Notes: generated by a model from the letters alone, not told the origin. 64,000 bases of DNA from Avena insularis (GCA_023614405.1 CM042694.1:359862975-359926974); one strand, 5' to 3'; shown: positions 33,397-44,815, numbered from the stretch's first letter. Translations and numbers: made by a program.

Positions 33397-35757
33397 TGGG
33401 GAAGCCAAAGAAGTCTTCGCTGCAGGGGAACCAAATATGTTGCCGTGTCACCGATGGTGGTCGGCGGCGATCGAGAGCGGGAGAGCGATCTCCGCAGCTG
33501 CGCGAAGCGAGCCTCGATTCCGTAGGACACGACGGCCGTGAGACTCCCCGGTAGTGAGGTAATCCCCCGTCCCCCATCTGGGTATCGGGTTATGTTTGTC
33601 GCCTTCGTTTTGCGTGGGTTTGCGTATCCAGTCCATGACTTCCTTCGTGGACAGCTTTTTTTCTATGGGGTTCAACTCCATCATCATCTCCCAACTCCTT
33701 CTCCACATTGCGTGTTTTATCACGCTTTGCGAGTGTTGGCTTGGCATTGAGTCACTTTGGCCTCTTCCTAAGCTGTATTCCATGAGGAGGCGATGGTTCG
33801 GATGGTGTGTATCCCATTGGGGTTTCATCATCTCTCTTAGTCCCGATGTCCAATTCTTTTCCTTCTCCATGTCCGAATCTGTCCGATCTTGGAGGAAATG
33901 GTTTTACATCCGTGACTCCGTCCTGAGCAAGATTTTGGTCTCGTTCTTTTGACCCTCCCGCTTAATTGTGAAGAAGAGGTCCTGGAAAAATCAGATCTTA
34001 GGCGGTGAGGTGGAGATAGAGGCCTTGTACCGTCGGGTGGAGGAGCTCCAATTGATTCCTGAGAAGGAGGTGAACGTGTCGACATTATCCGGTGTTTCTT
34101 GAGCGTCGGGTGCGGCCGCTCCGGGCTAGAGCGCACCCGATGTTCCTCAGACTGGGCGCCGTGATCCGACGAGGGTTTCGAGTGAGAAGGTTTCCGAGGT
34201 GGACCTTGACAAGGATCTTCGCGTTGTTGAAGTTCAAGGCCGACGAAAATCCTGGAAGTCACGACTCCTCCTTTTCGTCGGCGTTAGCCGTGCTAAAGGT
34301 GTAGATTTGCGCACGTAGTACTTCCCTTATGTTTTTGTCGCCAGGTACTTGTGTCCTTTGTTTGCTAACAAAGTTTCTTCTCATCTTGTAGAGCTTCAAA
34401 GTGCGTGCATGGCGCCACCATTGCTAAAGGTATCCAATGCCCCGGATAATGAAGTGGTGGATTCCGTGTCCGAAGCTTCCTTCGCGCGATCTCCGGCGGA
34501 GGATGCCGACGAATCGAGTGAAGACCATTCGAGTGGCGATCACACGGAGCTCGGCGAGTCTTCGGATGCCTCGACTCCTCCGACTCCTGTGAACTCGGGG
34601 TCTTGGCGTCATGATGATGTTCGGGGGTTCGTCTTCTCCTATTCCCGCTGCCTCATGCGAGCTGTTGCTCGCACTCCGCCAAAGAAAGCGGAAGAAGGAA
34701 GAGAAGAAGGAGGAAGAAGGAGGAGAAGAGGGCCCGAGGGCTTCTCCTATCTTTGACCCGAGCGTTGGGCTCGTAAGTGTGCTTGTTGCCACTGTTGCCT
34801 TTTGCTCACTTGTTATTTTGCGCTTGTGTTGATTGGTTCAGATGTAGGCAATCCTCCGACGGCTCTAGTGATGGAGCCGCGAGATGATGGGGAGTCGAAC
34901 ATTGCGCCGCCTCCGCAGACGGTGGCGACGTCGGGTGGTGCCGCACCAGTTCCTCTTGTGCAGAGAGGCTGGTGGTTGCGCCAGAATTTCGCAGCGGGCT
35001 CATGGGTTCGCCGAACACGTAAGTTTTTCTCGCTTCATGTCACGGGAGCCCTGCGTCTTCGTGTCTTGATGTTGTGTTTGCTTTGTTTTGGGCGAGCCCC
35101 AAGTCCTGCTCTTACCGCTATTGCCTTTTCCTGCAGCCTTTTGTCCAAGAGGCCAAGCGGCTGGTGGAGGAGCGCCTGACACTGGAGGTGAAACTGCGGC
35201 AGCTGCAAGGTATTCGTCTGCCTTGTAGTACTTTTTGTTTATCCTTGTCTGTTTGTTGACACGGCTTGTTGTGAATGCAGAGGAGCATAATGACTCTCTT
35301 CGTGAGGTTGATGCTCAAGAAGAGCCTTGGCCAATTGGAGCGAAGGCCGAGCTGCCACGAGACGAAGAGCGCCTTGAGCTGGAGTCACAAAGGCAGCCAG
35401 CGAAGAGCGTCTGCAGCAGAAGCCGCAGGTCGTGAGGTAGGAGTAGGAGAAGCTCATGGCTGCTGCCAAGGCTATTTCGGTGAGTGCTAGCTTTTGTACT
35501 TGCTTCTTTTCTTGGTCCTCTTCTATGTTGCTATTCTTCATGTTTTCTTCGTTTTGTCTCGATGCCGCAGCATCGAAGTTTAACTGTGGTGCTCGAGCAC
35601 GGAGTGCTCGGATGATGCCACCGTGGCGGTCAAGACCGCTGCAAAGACTTGCCAACTCCCTTGCCAAGGCAAAGGAGGTCCTTGGTCGCTTCTACCGGGA
35701 GCTCTTCCCGGCGGGCGCAACCCTTGAAGATGTGGGTGCTCTGGCGGAAGCTGCATA
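33397..35757 (+). pseudogene. Antisense accessory gene of element C, badly decayed
   Basis: Homologous to the element B gene. It opens MGKPKKSS at 33397; the core follows in two frames, PPSGYRVMFVAFVLRGFAY and VHDFLRGQLFFYGVQLHHH (33570-33690), then LLHIACFITLCECWLGIES. Later pieces include an acidic, serine-rich exon (34400-34610, ARSPAEDADESSEDHSSGD) and a coiled coil near 35150-35450. Introns are suggested by GT-AG pairs but frames are lost repeatedly. Confidence 0.65.
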
Positions 35758-36078
35758 AGCGCTGCGTCAAGCGTAAGGGCATCGGCCGGCCGGGCTGGCG
35801 ATGGCCATGGCGGCCGGGCGGAGCTGGACTTGCCCAGATCACTTCTCGGATGCCGACGGGCTGCGGATGGATCAGAGGTAGCCTTCGCTGCTTACTCCGC
35901 TGCATTGCCCGATATATGGGCCCAAGCTCATTGACTTGTTGTCTAGTACGCATGGCAACAGGCGAGGCCAAAGCTAGGCGCCCTGCTCGAGGCGACTTTG
36001 TCCTACGCCTTAGGCATAGGAGATGTAGGGTAGTATGTAGTTTACTTTTTGCAGTAAATATCTTTTGTAGCACCATTC

Positions 36079-36960
36079 TTGAGCCAAGGGCCTTATTTAA
36101 TGAATTCCTCCGAGTTGGGCTTTATCTTTGGCCGAGTGTACGTGTGCCTTCTTTTTCTTCTCGCTTTAGGTTCCTTCGGTGTTGACCAGCTTGGTACTTC
36201 ATCCGAAAGGCCCTTGCGAGCATCATTGATGATTCCTCGCAGCTCGCTTTCAAGGGATCGCGTGCGCAGCTTGGAGAGGGATTTGCTTGGGCTACGCGGT
36301 CGCGGCCGACGTTTGGAAGTCCAAAGGCATCAGACCCGTGCAGCCAGAGAGGAATACTTGATGGCGGAGCTGGGTCGGCTGTCCGAGCAACCGCAGGTAA
36401 GTTGATCCTTCTTCGGCCGTAGCTTAGTTCTTCGGTGAGCCTGCGGCCTTACTCTTGTTCTGCTTGTTGTCGCAGGTGCGAATCTCGCTCGAAGGAAGAA
36501 AAGGAGCGATTGCTGTTCGAGTCAATTGTTTGACTCAACAGACATGGAAGCCGGTGGCTTCTTTTGGGTGGATCGCGATCGTGCCATGGTTCTCGGCGAC
36601 GTGCAGGATCGCGTCTTCCGTGTTTCGCGGGTGCTCCGCCAGTGCGTATATCGTCCTCGGTGTTGCACGCCATGTTTCCGTTGATGGCGCGCCGACGACC
36701 CTTGCAGGTCTTCTGGCGAAGTTTCGAGTGCCAGCAATGTCAAGGAGCTGGTGCGCAACAGCTTGTCGCAGGGTGAAGGCCGCCTTGTCTCTTGTGAGGG
36801 TGCATCGCCCGATGTAGATTTGGCTGCTGTGGCGATCGGGCCACCTCCTCGGCCAGATGGTGGCGAGTGGAATATGCGTCCGCATTACGCTGTCAGTAAG
36901 GCGATATGCAGCAGATTGTAGATTTGTTTGAGCAGCGTGCTCAGGCTATTCTCGCGTAAT
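36079..36960 (+). pseudogene. Second antisense coiled-coil module of element C
   Basis: Counterpart of 16704-17526 in B. Reads RDRVRSLERDLLGLRGRGRR and AAREEYLMAELGRLSEQ (36240-36395), then in other frames a helical part ending with an FEQRAQAILA-like tail near 36930-36958. Conservation between the two copies argues that this module belongs to the family. Confidence 0.55.
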
Positions 36961-37125
36961 AGGTAGAACCTGAAAATAAGCAGATAGATGTAAAATTTGT
37001 ATATTGCGGCTGGGCGTGTATGTGCCCTTTGTTGTAAAGGTTTGCTTGTTAGCGAGCACGCATGCTTTGATTTAATCGTGTCCTTTTCGTTAGCCCGACG
37101 TGGTCGCTACTCAGTGTACATGTGT

Positions 37126-37257
37126 TGTCCTCACGATGAAATCGTGAGGTGGGGGAGCCCCGGCTGCTTTTGTCCTCGGTCGATGAAATCGTGAGGTGGG
37201 GAGCCCCGAGCGCGTTTGTCCTCACGATGAAATCGTGAGGTGGGGAGCCCCGGCGTT
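37126..37257. repeat. Hairpin minisatellite in the convergent region of element C
   Basis: Three tandem units of 45-46 bases beginning near 37126, 37171 and 37217. Units 1 and 3 hold a perfect inverted repeat CCTCACGAT-GAA-ATCGTGAGG followed by TGGGGAGCCCCG, itself able to pair (GGGGAGCCCC). In unit 2 the left arm is changed to CCTCGGTCGAT. It lies where plus-strand accessory transcripts and minus-strand pol transcripts would end. Confidence 0.85.
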
Positions 37258-37399
37258 AGTAGTAGCATGCAACAAAGTTGCAGAGAAATAGTCAATCAAG
37301 GTTGGGAGCGAACACTTAGCTTTATTTGTAGCGTAATGGAGGAGGTACATGGTTCACTGAGTAGCCTTGGCCGTAAGCCTTATTGAAAGTAAAGGGTAC

Positions 37400-38460
37400 A
37401 TTGCCCATTGCTATGGGTAGAATCGAAAAGTGCGAGATGTTCCATGGGTTGGAGTATGCGACTCTGCACTCCACGTGCTTGAGGCGATAGGCGCCACCAG
37501 GATGACTTCGTGATGACATAGGGTCCTTCCCATGGCGAATCGAGTTTGTTCTTTTGCTTGAGTCGCAAGACGAGGTCTCCTTCGACGGCGACTGGGCAGC
37601 CGCGGCTGTGATAGTTGCGGAGACTTTGTCGGTACACCGCGGATCTAGCTGCCGCTATATCCCGTGCTTCGTCGAAAGTGTGTCGGCGTCTTCGAAAGTG
37701 CAGCCGTGATTCGCCTCGCTGTAAGCGGCGACTGTGGAGCCTAGTGACGATTGGCCGGTAGCACAGCCTCGGCCTGTATCATGAAGAACGGTGTGTAGCC
37801 GGTGGAGCTGTTTACGAGTTCGTAAGCTCCACAGATGACGGTAGCTCTTTCGTCCGATTGCCGCCTTTGTGCTCGAGTGAGCTCATGAGGCGTTTCTTGA
37901 TGCCGCGCCGATTAGGCCGTTGGCCTTTCCACTGCCCGCTTGTTTGCGGGTGCGCCACGAGGCGACGTGATATTGATCCCGAGGCCTTCGCAGAAGTCCC
38001 GGAATTCTTCGAGATGAAGTTTGATCCGTTATCGGTGATGATGTGCGGTACGCCAACCTGTAGACTATGGATTCAAGAACTTGACGGCGGTTTTGCCCTT
38101 CTAGTTGGTGATCGCATGGCCTCGATCCACTTGGTGAATTTGTCGATCGCGACCAAGAGGAAGACGTGTCCTCCTTCGAGGATTTTGGCGGTTTCGATCA
38201 TGTCAAGGCCCCATTGAGCAAAAGGCCAAGCTATGGGTATGGGTCGGAGTTGGACCCAAAAGGCGGTTTGTCGGCGAACCGTTGGCACTGCGTTGCATCT
38301 TCGGACGATGTCCTTTATGTCGCTCATGGCCGCAATAATAGAATCCTGCTCGTAGAGCTTTGGCGACAAGGGAGCGGCTGCCTGCGTGGTGGGCGCAGAT
38401 GCCCTCGTGGATATCTTGGAGTATGGTCTTGCCATCGCTGATGGTGACGCACCGCTGTAG
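37400..38460 (-). pseudogene. Element C integrase
   Basis: Same fold as in B, in several frames. Recognisable parts are LRPIPIAWPFAQWGLDMIET, GGHVFLLVAIDKFTKWIEAM (38230-38090), then the ITDN region and C-terminal VEGDLVLRLKQKNKLDSPWEGPY (about 37590-37510). The boundary to RNase H keeps CAG (38455-38457) where element B has TAG. Confidence 0.75.
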
Positions 38461-38689
38461 GACGCCTGTAATGCTGCGTTTGTACAGTTCGTCGTTGATG
38501 ATGGTGAAGGCTTTTGAGCGACGCAGATATGCGCCGCATCCGCCGGGTTGTCCGTAAGTTTCCGCTTAGCAGAACCGGAGGTATGGACGTGTCCAGTTTC
38601 TTCGATCGCCATGACCTGCATCGGGTTGACCATGGCGACTTCGGTATCCAAATTTTCGGTCCTTCTTGACCTTCGGTAGCGTAGCCCCC

Positions 38690-39640
38690 GAGTGTTCTTC
38701 TTCGTGATCCCTTGGGGAATTTCCGCTTGATGGATGGCACGCAGATCTGTTCGAGGAACACACCTGGTGGTACTTTTGCACAAGTGGAGCCGATGTTGGC
38801 GAGTCTATCGGCCTCCTTGTTGCTCTCTCTTCCGACGTGCCGAAGTTCGCAGCCATCAAATTCTCCTTCGAGTGTGTTGTATAGTGCGCGGTATGCGATC
38901 ATGTTTTCGGCGTGTGCGTCGCACTCATTCATCGTCTGGGCGACAAGGTTGGAGTCACCAGATGACCAGCGCGCCGCATATTTTGCCATCCGCATGCCAT
39001 GGATGAGGGCCTCGTATTCGCCTCGTTGTTGGAGGCTCAATTTCATCCAAGGACGATTTCATCTTGTCACCTTATGGGAGGTCAAGATGACTCCTGCCTC
39101 GCCCGCTTCGTTTGGAGCCGTCAAAATGCATTGTCCAGATTGCGACATGTATGGGGTGTCCGTACCGCAGCTCCATCCAAGGCACCAGGAAGTCCGGAAG
39201 GACTTGAGATTTGATTAGTGTCGCTTCTCGTAGATGATGTCCAGTGGTGATAGTTCGATGCCCCACAGGGCCACGCGTCCTGTGGCCTCTGGATTGTTCA
39301 GGATGCTGTTTAGGGGTGCCTCGTTGATGACCATCACCTGATGCTCTTGGAAGTAGTGGCTCAGTCGTCGAGCCGTCATGAACACGCCGTAGGCCAGCTT
39401 CTGGTAGTGCGGGTACCGCTGTTTTGTTGGAGTGAGAACCTCGCTGAGGTAGTAAATTGGGCGTTGTACCCCATGGGTCTTGCCTTCTTCGGGTCGTTCG
39501 ACCACGAGTACTGTGCTGACCACCTGGTGTGTGGCTGCTATGTACAGCAACAGGGGCTCGCGCTCTTTTGGCGTGGCCAAAACGGGCGAGGTGGAGAGGA
39601 GCCGCTTGAGGTTTTCGAATACGTCGTTGGCTTCTGGTGT
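38690..39640 (-). pseudogene. Element C RNase H region
   Basis: The connection domain is in one frame (39580-39215: LLLYIAATHQVVSTVLVVER, KQRYPHYQKLAYGVFMTARR, ALWGIELSPLDIIY). RNase H parts follow in shifted frames: IWTMHFDGSKR (about 39130, with the aspartate that B has lost), EYEALIHGMRMAK, then RHVGRESNKEADRLANIGST (38890-38790). Confidence 0.78.
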
Positions 39641-39725
39641 CCACTCGAACTTGTCCGCTTATGCAGCGATTGGTAAAATGGTAGGGCCTTCTCGCCCATG
39701 CGGCCGATGAACACGCTTAGTGCCG

Positions 39726-40531
39726 CTACTCGCTCATGAGCTGAACGCCCTTGAGGTTTTTCGGCTTCTCCATTGTCATGATAGCTTTGATTTTCTTCGG
39801 GTTCGCTTCGATCCCTCGTTGAGAGATGAAGTATCCGAGCAGCTGACCTGAGGGGACGCCGAAGGCACACTTTTCTGGATTGAGCTTGATCCTGTAGCGA
39901 TCAAGGTTGTCGAACGTCTCGCGGAGATCGTCGATAAGTGTTCTTGCCTCCTTGGTTTTGATGACTATGTCGTCGACATAGACTTGGACGCTACGACCGA
40001 TCTGGTCCTTGAGGCAGGCTGCATGCATCGCTGGTACGTGGCACCGCGTTCTTTAGCCCGAAGGGCATTGTGTTAGCAAGATACTCCGAACGGTGTGATG
40101 AACGCCGTTTTCTCTTGATCTTCGACCTTGAGTCGAATCTGGTTATAGCCTGAGTAGGCGTCGAGGAAGGAGAGTTTCTCACAACCTGCAGTCGAATCGA
40201 TGATCTGGTCGATCCGAGGGAGAGGGAAGTGGTCCTTAGGGCAGTGTTTGTTCAGTGACGTAAAGTCTACGCACATCCGCAGGATGTCCGTGTCCTTCTT
40301 CGGGACCATCACTGTGTTTGTCAGCCACTCGCTTTCCTTGATTTCCCGGATGAAGTCTGCTGCGAGTAATCTGTTGATCTCTTGCCGATAGCTTCGCTCG
40401 TGGCTCCGGCGTCTTCGGATGGACTGTTTGATCGGCTTGGTGTCAGGAAGACATTGAGTGCGTGTTTCGGCGAATTCACAGAACTCCTGGCATGTCCGCA
40501 GGACACCAGGCGAAGATTTCCCAGTGCTCAC
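39726..40531 (-). pseudogene. Element C reverse transcriptase
   Basis: Reads LLAADFIREIKESEWLTNTVMV, RMCVDFTSLNKHCPKDHFPL, FLDAYSGYNQIRLK, then after a shift near 40075 the NTMPFGLKNA motif and, in the 40028 frame, VQVYVDDIVIKTKEA with YVDD at 39969-39980 and NLDRYRIKLNPEKCAFGV. More of the C-terminal RT is readable here than in B. Confidence 0.82.
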
Positions 40532-40556
40532 GGAGGAATTCGACGAGCGCGCTTTC

Positions 40557-41118
40557 CTATGCGGTGTTGAGGTCGTTGGCGATTAGCGCCGTCTTGGAGG
40601 CATCCGTTGGATGGACCTGTACTTTTTTGGTGTTGATGGTGGAGTCGAAAGACATATCAGTGCGTTCGCTTGGTGACTGGGTAGCCCATTGTCCGCTGCG
40701 AGCCTTACAAGCTCGTCTTGCATGCCGAGGACCGAGATTTTGTTGAAATCCACCGCATTGGTCCGATCGGGTGAAGCTCCGTGGATCGTGATGACGCCTT
40801 GGTCTGGCATCTTGAGTAGTAGGTATGCGTAGTGTGGGACGGCCAGAACCTGCGTAATGCTATGCGTCCCTGTGATGGCGTGGTATTGCGGCGATCCACC
40901 ACTTCGAATTCTAGGCGCTCCTGCCGAAAGTTGTCCGGTGTCCCGAAGATGACGTCGAGCCCTATTTTGCCCAGGGGGAAGATGCCCTTCCCTGGGACAA
41001 TGCCGTGGAACGTTGTGTCTGATTGTTCCAGGCTGCATTGCGGGATCCGCATAGCTGCTAGAGTGCTTGCGAATATTAGGTTGATGCCGCTGCCGCCGTC
41101 CATGAAGACGCGACTCAT
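40557..41118 (-). pseudogene. Element C protease and linker
   Basis: MDGGSGINLIFASTLAAMRIP and PLGKIGLDVIFGTPDNFRQER, then a shift near 40900. The linker ends TALIANDLNTA followed by TAG (40557-40559), the same codon position as the stop in B, and continues ESALVEFLREHWEIF in frame. Confidence 0.78.
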
Positions 41119-43520
41119 CTCAAACCTCCGATCTGCGCACCAGGCGCAAGATGACCTGGGCGAGGATCTGCAAGGGTGATCCGCGGGTGAATGTGATGCA
41201 GACTCGATCCGCCGAGGTACTCGAGGATTGCAGCGGAGTTGTCACGGCCATGTTGATTTGTCGGGTGATTTTCTCGCACCACGCTTGTGGGACGTCCCTT
41301 CTGTATCATATTGAGTGCTCCTTTTGGTGGGGGGTAAGCGACCCCGGCGTTGTTTTGCGCTGGTGCGATTGGTTGATGTGGGCCTCCAATAGGCGGCGGT
41401 GGAGGAGCTCCGTGTGCTATTTCGCCTGGCGCAAGTGCGTTTCCAAACGCAAGAATTGGAGCTTGTTGCCTCATCTGCATGCTTTCGCCTGAGTTTCGAA
41501 CTCGCGGGTCCTTGATCATGTGGCTAGCTTGCTTTTTGCCATCTAGTTTGTCGATGTAGAAGTGGATGTTGCATGGACCCGAAAGTTAGTCGAGTTCTGA
41601 AGGTCCGTTGTCGCGTCGCGCTGCTAATGACTCGTTGGTCGTCCGTTGTCGCGGAAGTTTCCGCCGATATCCTCCGCCGCTGCGGCTGTTGTCGTTACGC
41701 GGTCGGCGTAGCTGCCGCGACCATGTCGGGTCCGTGGTCCTCGTGAGACGCCGTCTCCTCTTGCTGCGGCGTTCGCGTCTTTGGCCGTAGTCGTCTTCTT
41801 CATCTGATTGCGCCCGCTGGATGCAATCTTCGCCATCTGCCCAACTGTTGGCGATTTCCATGAGCTGGTCGAGTGTCTTGGGCTTTACGCGTCCAAGTTT
41901 CTCCTTGAAGTCTGGGCATTTGACATTGTCCCTGAAGGCGTCGATGGCCCGCTCTTCGAAGATGTGTGCTGCGGAGTTCTTGGTCGTAGACCAGCGTAGT
42001 ATGTACGAGCGAATAGATTCAGCCGTTCTCTGAGTGCAGGCTCGCCGCTCTTCGATTGAGGCGGGCCTTTTGCTGGTGCCTTTGAAGTTTCGGATGAAGC
42101 TATGTTTAGCTCCTCAGCCGGATGGATCGATGATAGGCTGCTGAGCGGACCCGCGCCTACCGCCACCGGTGAAGGCATTGCATGGCGGTTTCTTTGTTGC
42201 CTCCGTGAAGCTTGACGGATGACAGATGGTCGCTGAGCCAGGACTTTGGATCTTGCGTGCCGTTGAACTTCGGAGTATCCGAAGGAAGCTTAAAGTTGCG
42301 TGGCATCTTGTTCGCCGGACGGATCTGCTGAAGCATCGGGCCCCGCAGAGTTCTCCTTCGTCTTCATCCATCTCAGATTCGGATGAGCATGCACGTTTGG
42401 CGCGTGCTTTGTCGATCTTGCGCTGTGTAAGCTTATCTCTGGCGTCGTAGTCGTGTTTGTGGCGGTGCGAGCTCTTCTTCCTTCGAGGAAGGTCGTGTTC
42501 TTCTTCATCTTCGGATGAGGGAGTGGGGCTCCGGTCGCGCTGGCGAGCTTTCTTCTTCGGCCCGTAGAGCATCTTCGTGGAGCGCAGCTCGATTAGTCCT
42601 AGTCCGTGAGTGCGGACCTATGCATGGCCCTTTTCGGTCCCTCCGGAGGTGGGTGAGCCGCAAGATACGCAGGGCTGCCATGATCGCGCTTGTGGCGTCT
42701 TCGGGTGATGTTGTCGTCGGCGTCCATATCCATGAACGATGTGTGGAGGGTTCGTCACGCCACGCCGCTCCTTCGGTCCATGTTTTCCACCCGAGTGGTG
42801 CTTGTTTCCCTGATTTCTATTTGTGCCGGAGCCGGGTCCCATGGCGGAGAGCGCGTCGTCTGCAATCGGACTCAAAGGCTGCTTTCTTGCGTTTATCGGC
42901 GTCTCGCATCTTGACTTGCTTCTTGTGCTCCTCGATGAGGAGGTGGTATGCCATCGCAGGTCACGTGGGGAGTCCAGGTAGGACTATTTCGCTGCGACGG
43001 CGCTGGCGTGCTTCGCCCATCCTTCTTTGCTAAGTTGGATGAGGTGGCCCTGCTTTTCCCGTTGCCGTTTCCGCCTCGGGTTGGGGTTGGGCGGCGGTTA
43101 GGCGTGTCTTCGTCGGTTTGATGATTGCGCGCATGATAGCGCCGCAGATTGGTTGTGCTGCCTAACTTTCGGATTCGAACCATAGGTCCCTTCATCCGAA
43201 GGTGGATCGCAGATCGGAGTTGCACCTGCTGCCGTAGAACTCATCTGTTGATGGTGACGGCGCGTAGCACGGGTGTGGAGCCCACGGCGGGCCTGATCGG
43301 CGACGGGCATCCGCCGGGGAGGCGGAGGTGCCACTTGTCCCACCCGGAAGCGAAGCTCCGAACAGAATTTCGAGTCCGCCGCACGGGCTCGAAATCCTTC
43401 ATGGTGGCCGAGTGGGCGGTGAAGTCGAAAGCCAAGAGGAGGTGATTCTCCGCCGAGGAGTTGTAATCGATCGGGTTGACCGCCACGATCAAGACATCAG
43501 CAGCCCCAATTCCCACAGAC
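41115..43520 (-). pseudogene. Element C gag
   Basis: Fragmented homologue of B gag. Pieces are a basic serine-rich hinge (RQRDRSPTPSSEDEEEHDLP, near 42540), MEIANSWADGED (41861), a knuckle-end and PPPPIGGPHQ (about 41400). The N-terminal third (42600-43500) is readable only in short parts. Confidence 0.65.
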
Positions 43521-43531
43521 GGGCGCCAATT
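43512..43531 (-). other. Primer-binding site of element C
   Basis: Minus-strand TTGGCGCCCGTCTGTGGGAA follows the 5' LTR end at 43532. It matches the site of B except around the CCCGT/CCTTC bases. Confidence 0.8.
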
Positions 43532-44010
43532 GACGAGGTTTCAACTCACAATGCCCATTGTTATGGACTTGGGTTTTGGAGAAGATGGGGATCTTTGGAG
43601 ATCGTATACGGTTAACGGACAAGCAACCAGGGACACGGATTTACCTAGGTTCGGCCCCGAGGGAAAAACCCTACTCCCGCTTGTCCGCTTTTATTGCGTG
43701 AACCGAAGTTACAGGTGCGCAGATTCGATCTGGCGTGGAGGTGTGTATCGAATCGCAGGGTGTAATCGTTGTTGGGTGTCCTCTTCGTTGGACCCTCCTA
43801 GCCTTTATATATGGGGAGGCTAGGTCTCGGGTACCGTCTGGTAGGTTACAAGTTGTATTGAAACTCTAGTCTTGTTCTTCAAGGATCCGAAGGCGTCATG
43901 GGCCTGGGCCACCCGAAAATCTTCATGGGCTGGCGTATATTGGCCGTGGGCCTTCCTTGGGCTGGACCAGGTATGCTGAAGTTACGTACCCGTAGGGTAT
44001 AACCATGTCA
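43532..44010 (-). repeat. 5' LTR of element C
   Basis: Pairs with 31605-32070. TATA-like CATATATAAAGG on the minus strand at 43802-43813. The CTCGT duplication follows. Confidence 0.92.
43802..43813 (-). promoter_or_regulatory. TATA box in element C 5' LTR
   Basis: Minus-strand CATATATAAAGG in the same place as in element B's LTR. Confidence 0.5.
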
Positions 44011-44015
44011 CTCGT

Positions 44016-44532
44016 AGGTCAAATGGCTCCTGTTTGTGCTCATCCCACACACGTACACCTGGTTTCGCCCACAGTTGTAAAAGTTCATCAACTAATGGCC
44101 TTAGGTACACATCAATGTCATTGCCAGGTTGCTTCGGTCCTTGGATGAGCACTGGCATCATAATGAACTTCCGCTTCATGCACAACCAAGGAGGAAGGTT
44201 GTAGATACATAGAGTCACGGGCCAGGTGATGTGACTGCAGCTCTGCTCCCCAAAAGGATTCATGTCGTCTGTACTTAGACCAAACCATAAGTTCCTCGCG
44301 TCATGTGCAAAGTCCCCGTACTTTCTGTTGATGTTTCTCCACTACGACCCATCGGCGGGGTGTCTCAGCTTCGACCCGTCTTTATTACGCTCTTCTTTGT
44401 GCCATTGCAACAACCTAGTCTTTGTTTCTGAATAGACGTTTCAACCGTGGTATTATAGGATCATACCACATGACCTTAGCAGGAACCCTCTTCCTGGGGG
44501 CTCGTCATCGCCCTCAACATCACCAGGGTCAT
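44016..44532 (-). pseudogene. TNP2-like transposase, segment 2 of 4
   Basis: Between Cassandra and element C. Reads RNLWFGLSTDDMNPFGEQS, HITWPVTLCIYNLPPWLCMK, KFIMMPVLIQGPKQPGNDID, VYLRPLVDELLQLW and VWDEHKQEPFDLR, the central Transposase_21 signature. An in-frame TAG (44342-44344) interrupts HPADGS-stop-WRNINRKY, where TNP2 relatives have glutamine. A shift occurs further upstream near RLFRNK / RLLQWHKEE (about 44420). Confidence 0.92.
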
Positions 44533-44815
44533 TGTGAGATCTAGGCACATGTCTTAATAGGATTGATAGGATACCCATATCAACAAGTTGCAACTTCTTT
44601 TCCGGAAGCTCATTCGAAAAGAACTCTAAGGTTAAGCGTGCTTGGCCTAGAGCAATTTAGGATGGGTGACCGACCGGGAAATGGGTAACCGAGTGCGCAC
44701 GAGTGAGGACAAAGTGTGCAGAAAAGACTAGTGTTGGTCTGTGGGGCCAGTCTAGATATCCTATTAAGCTGCCAGGAGTGACACCCCCGGGCCCAGGAGT
44801 GGACGGGGTGTTACA
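44533..44815 (+). repeat. Cassandra 5' LTR
   Basis: Starts TGTGAGATCTAGG and ends GGTGTTACA. Differs from the second LTR at about ten positions, including the loss of one C in CAATT(C)TAGG within the 5S-like part. Confidence 0.9.
44620..44672 (+). other. 5S rRNA-derived segment in the Cassandra 5' LTR
   Basis: AACTCTAAGGTTAAGCGTGC then TTGGCCTAGAGCAATT and AGGATGGGTGACC correspond to 5S rRNA from about base 40 to 95, including the box A region (AAGCGTGCTTGG) and box C region (GGATGGGTGAC) of the internal RNA polymerase III promoter. The second copy is at about 45106-45159. It is not a functional 5S gene: the 5' third does not match. Confidence 0.85.

Larger units (their letters stand above)
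31605..44010 (-). mobile_element. Element C: Tat-lineage Ty3 retrotransposon inserted in TNP2
   Basis: Same family and orientation as element B. LTRs 31605-32070 (3') and 43532-44010 (5'), 5-bp duplication CTCGT at 31600-31604 and 44011-44015. Same gene order: gag, protease, RT, RNase H, integrase on the minus strand and the antisense accessory gene on the plus strand. It is more decayed than B: the LTRs differ by several indels (466 against 479 bases) and the coding regions have frequent single-base losses. It is younger than the CACTA; its age relative to A is not fixed by nesting. Confidence 0.95.

Noticed and set aside
37126..37257. CRISPR-like array of hairpin repeats
   Set aside because: The units are contiguous without unique spacers, within a plant retrotransposon.
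44620..44672. 5S rRNA gene
   Set aside because: Only the 3' part of 5S matches, it is present twice at LTR positions, and flanking features are those of Cassandra.
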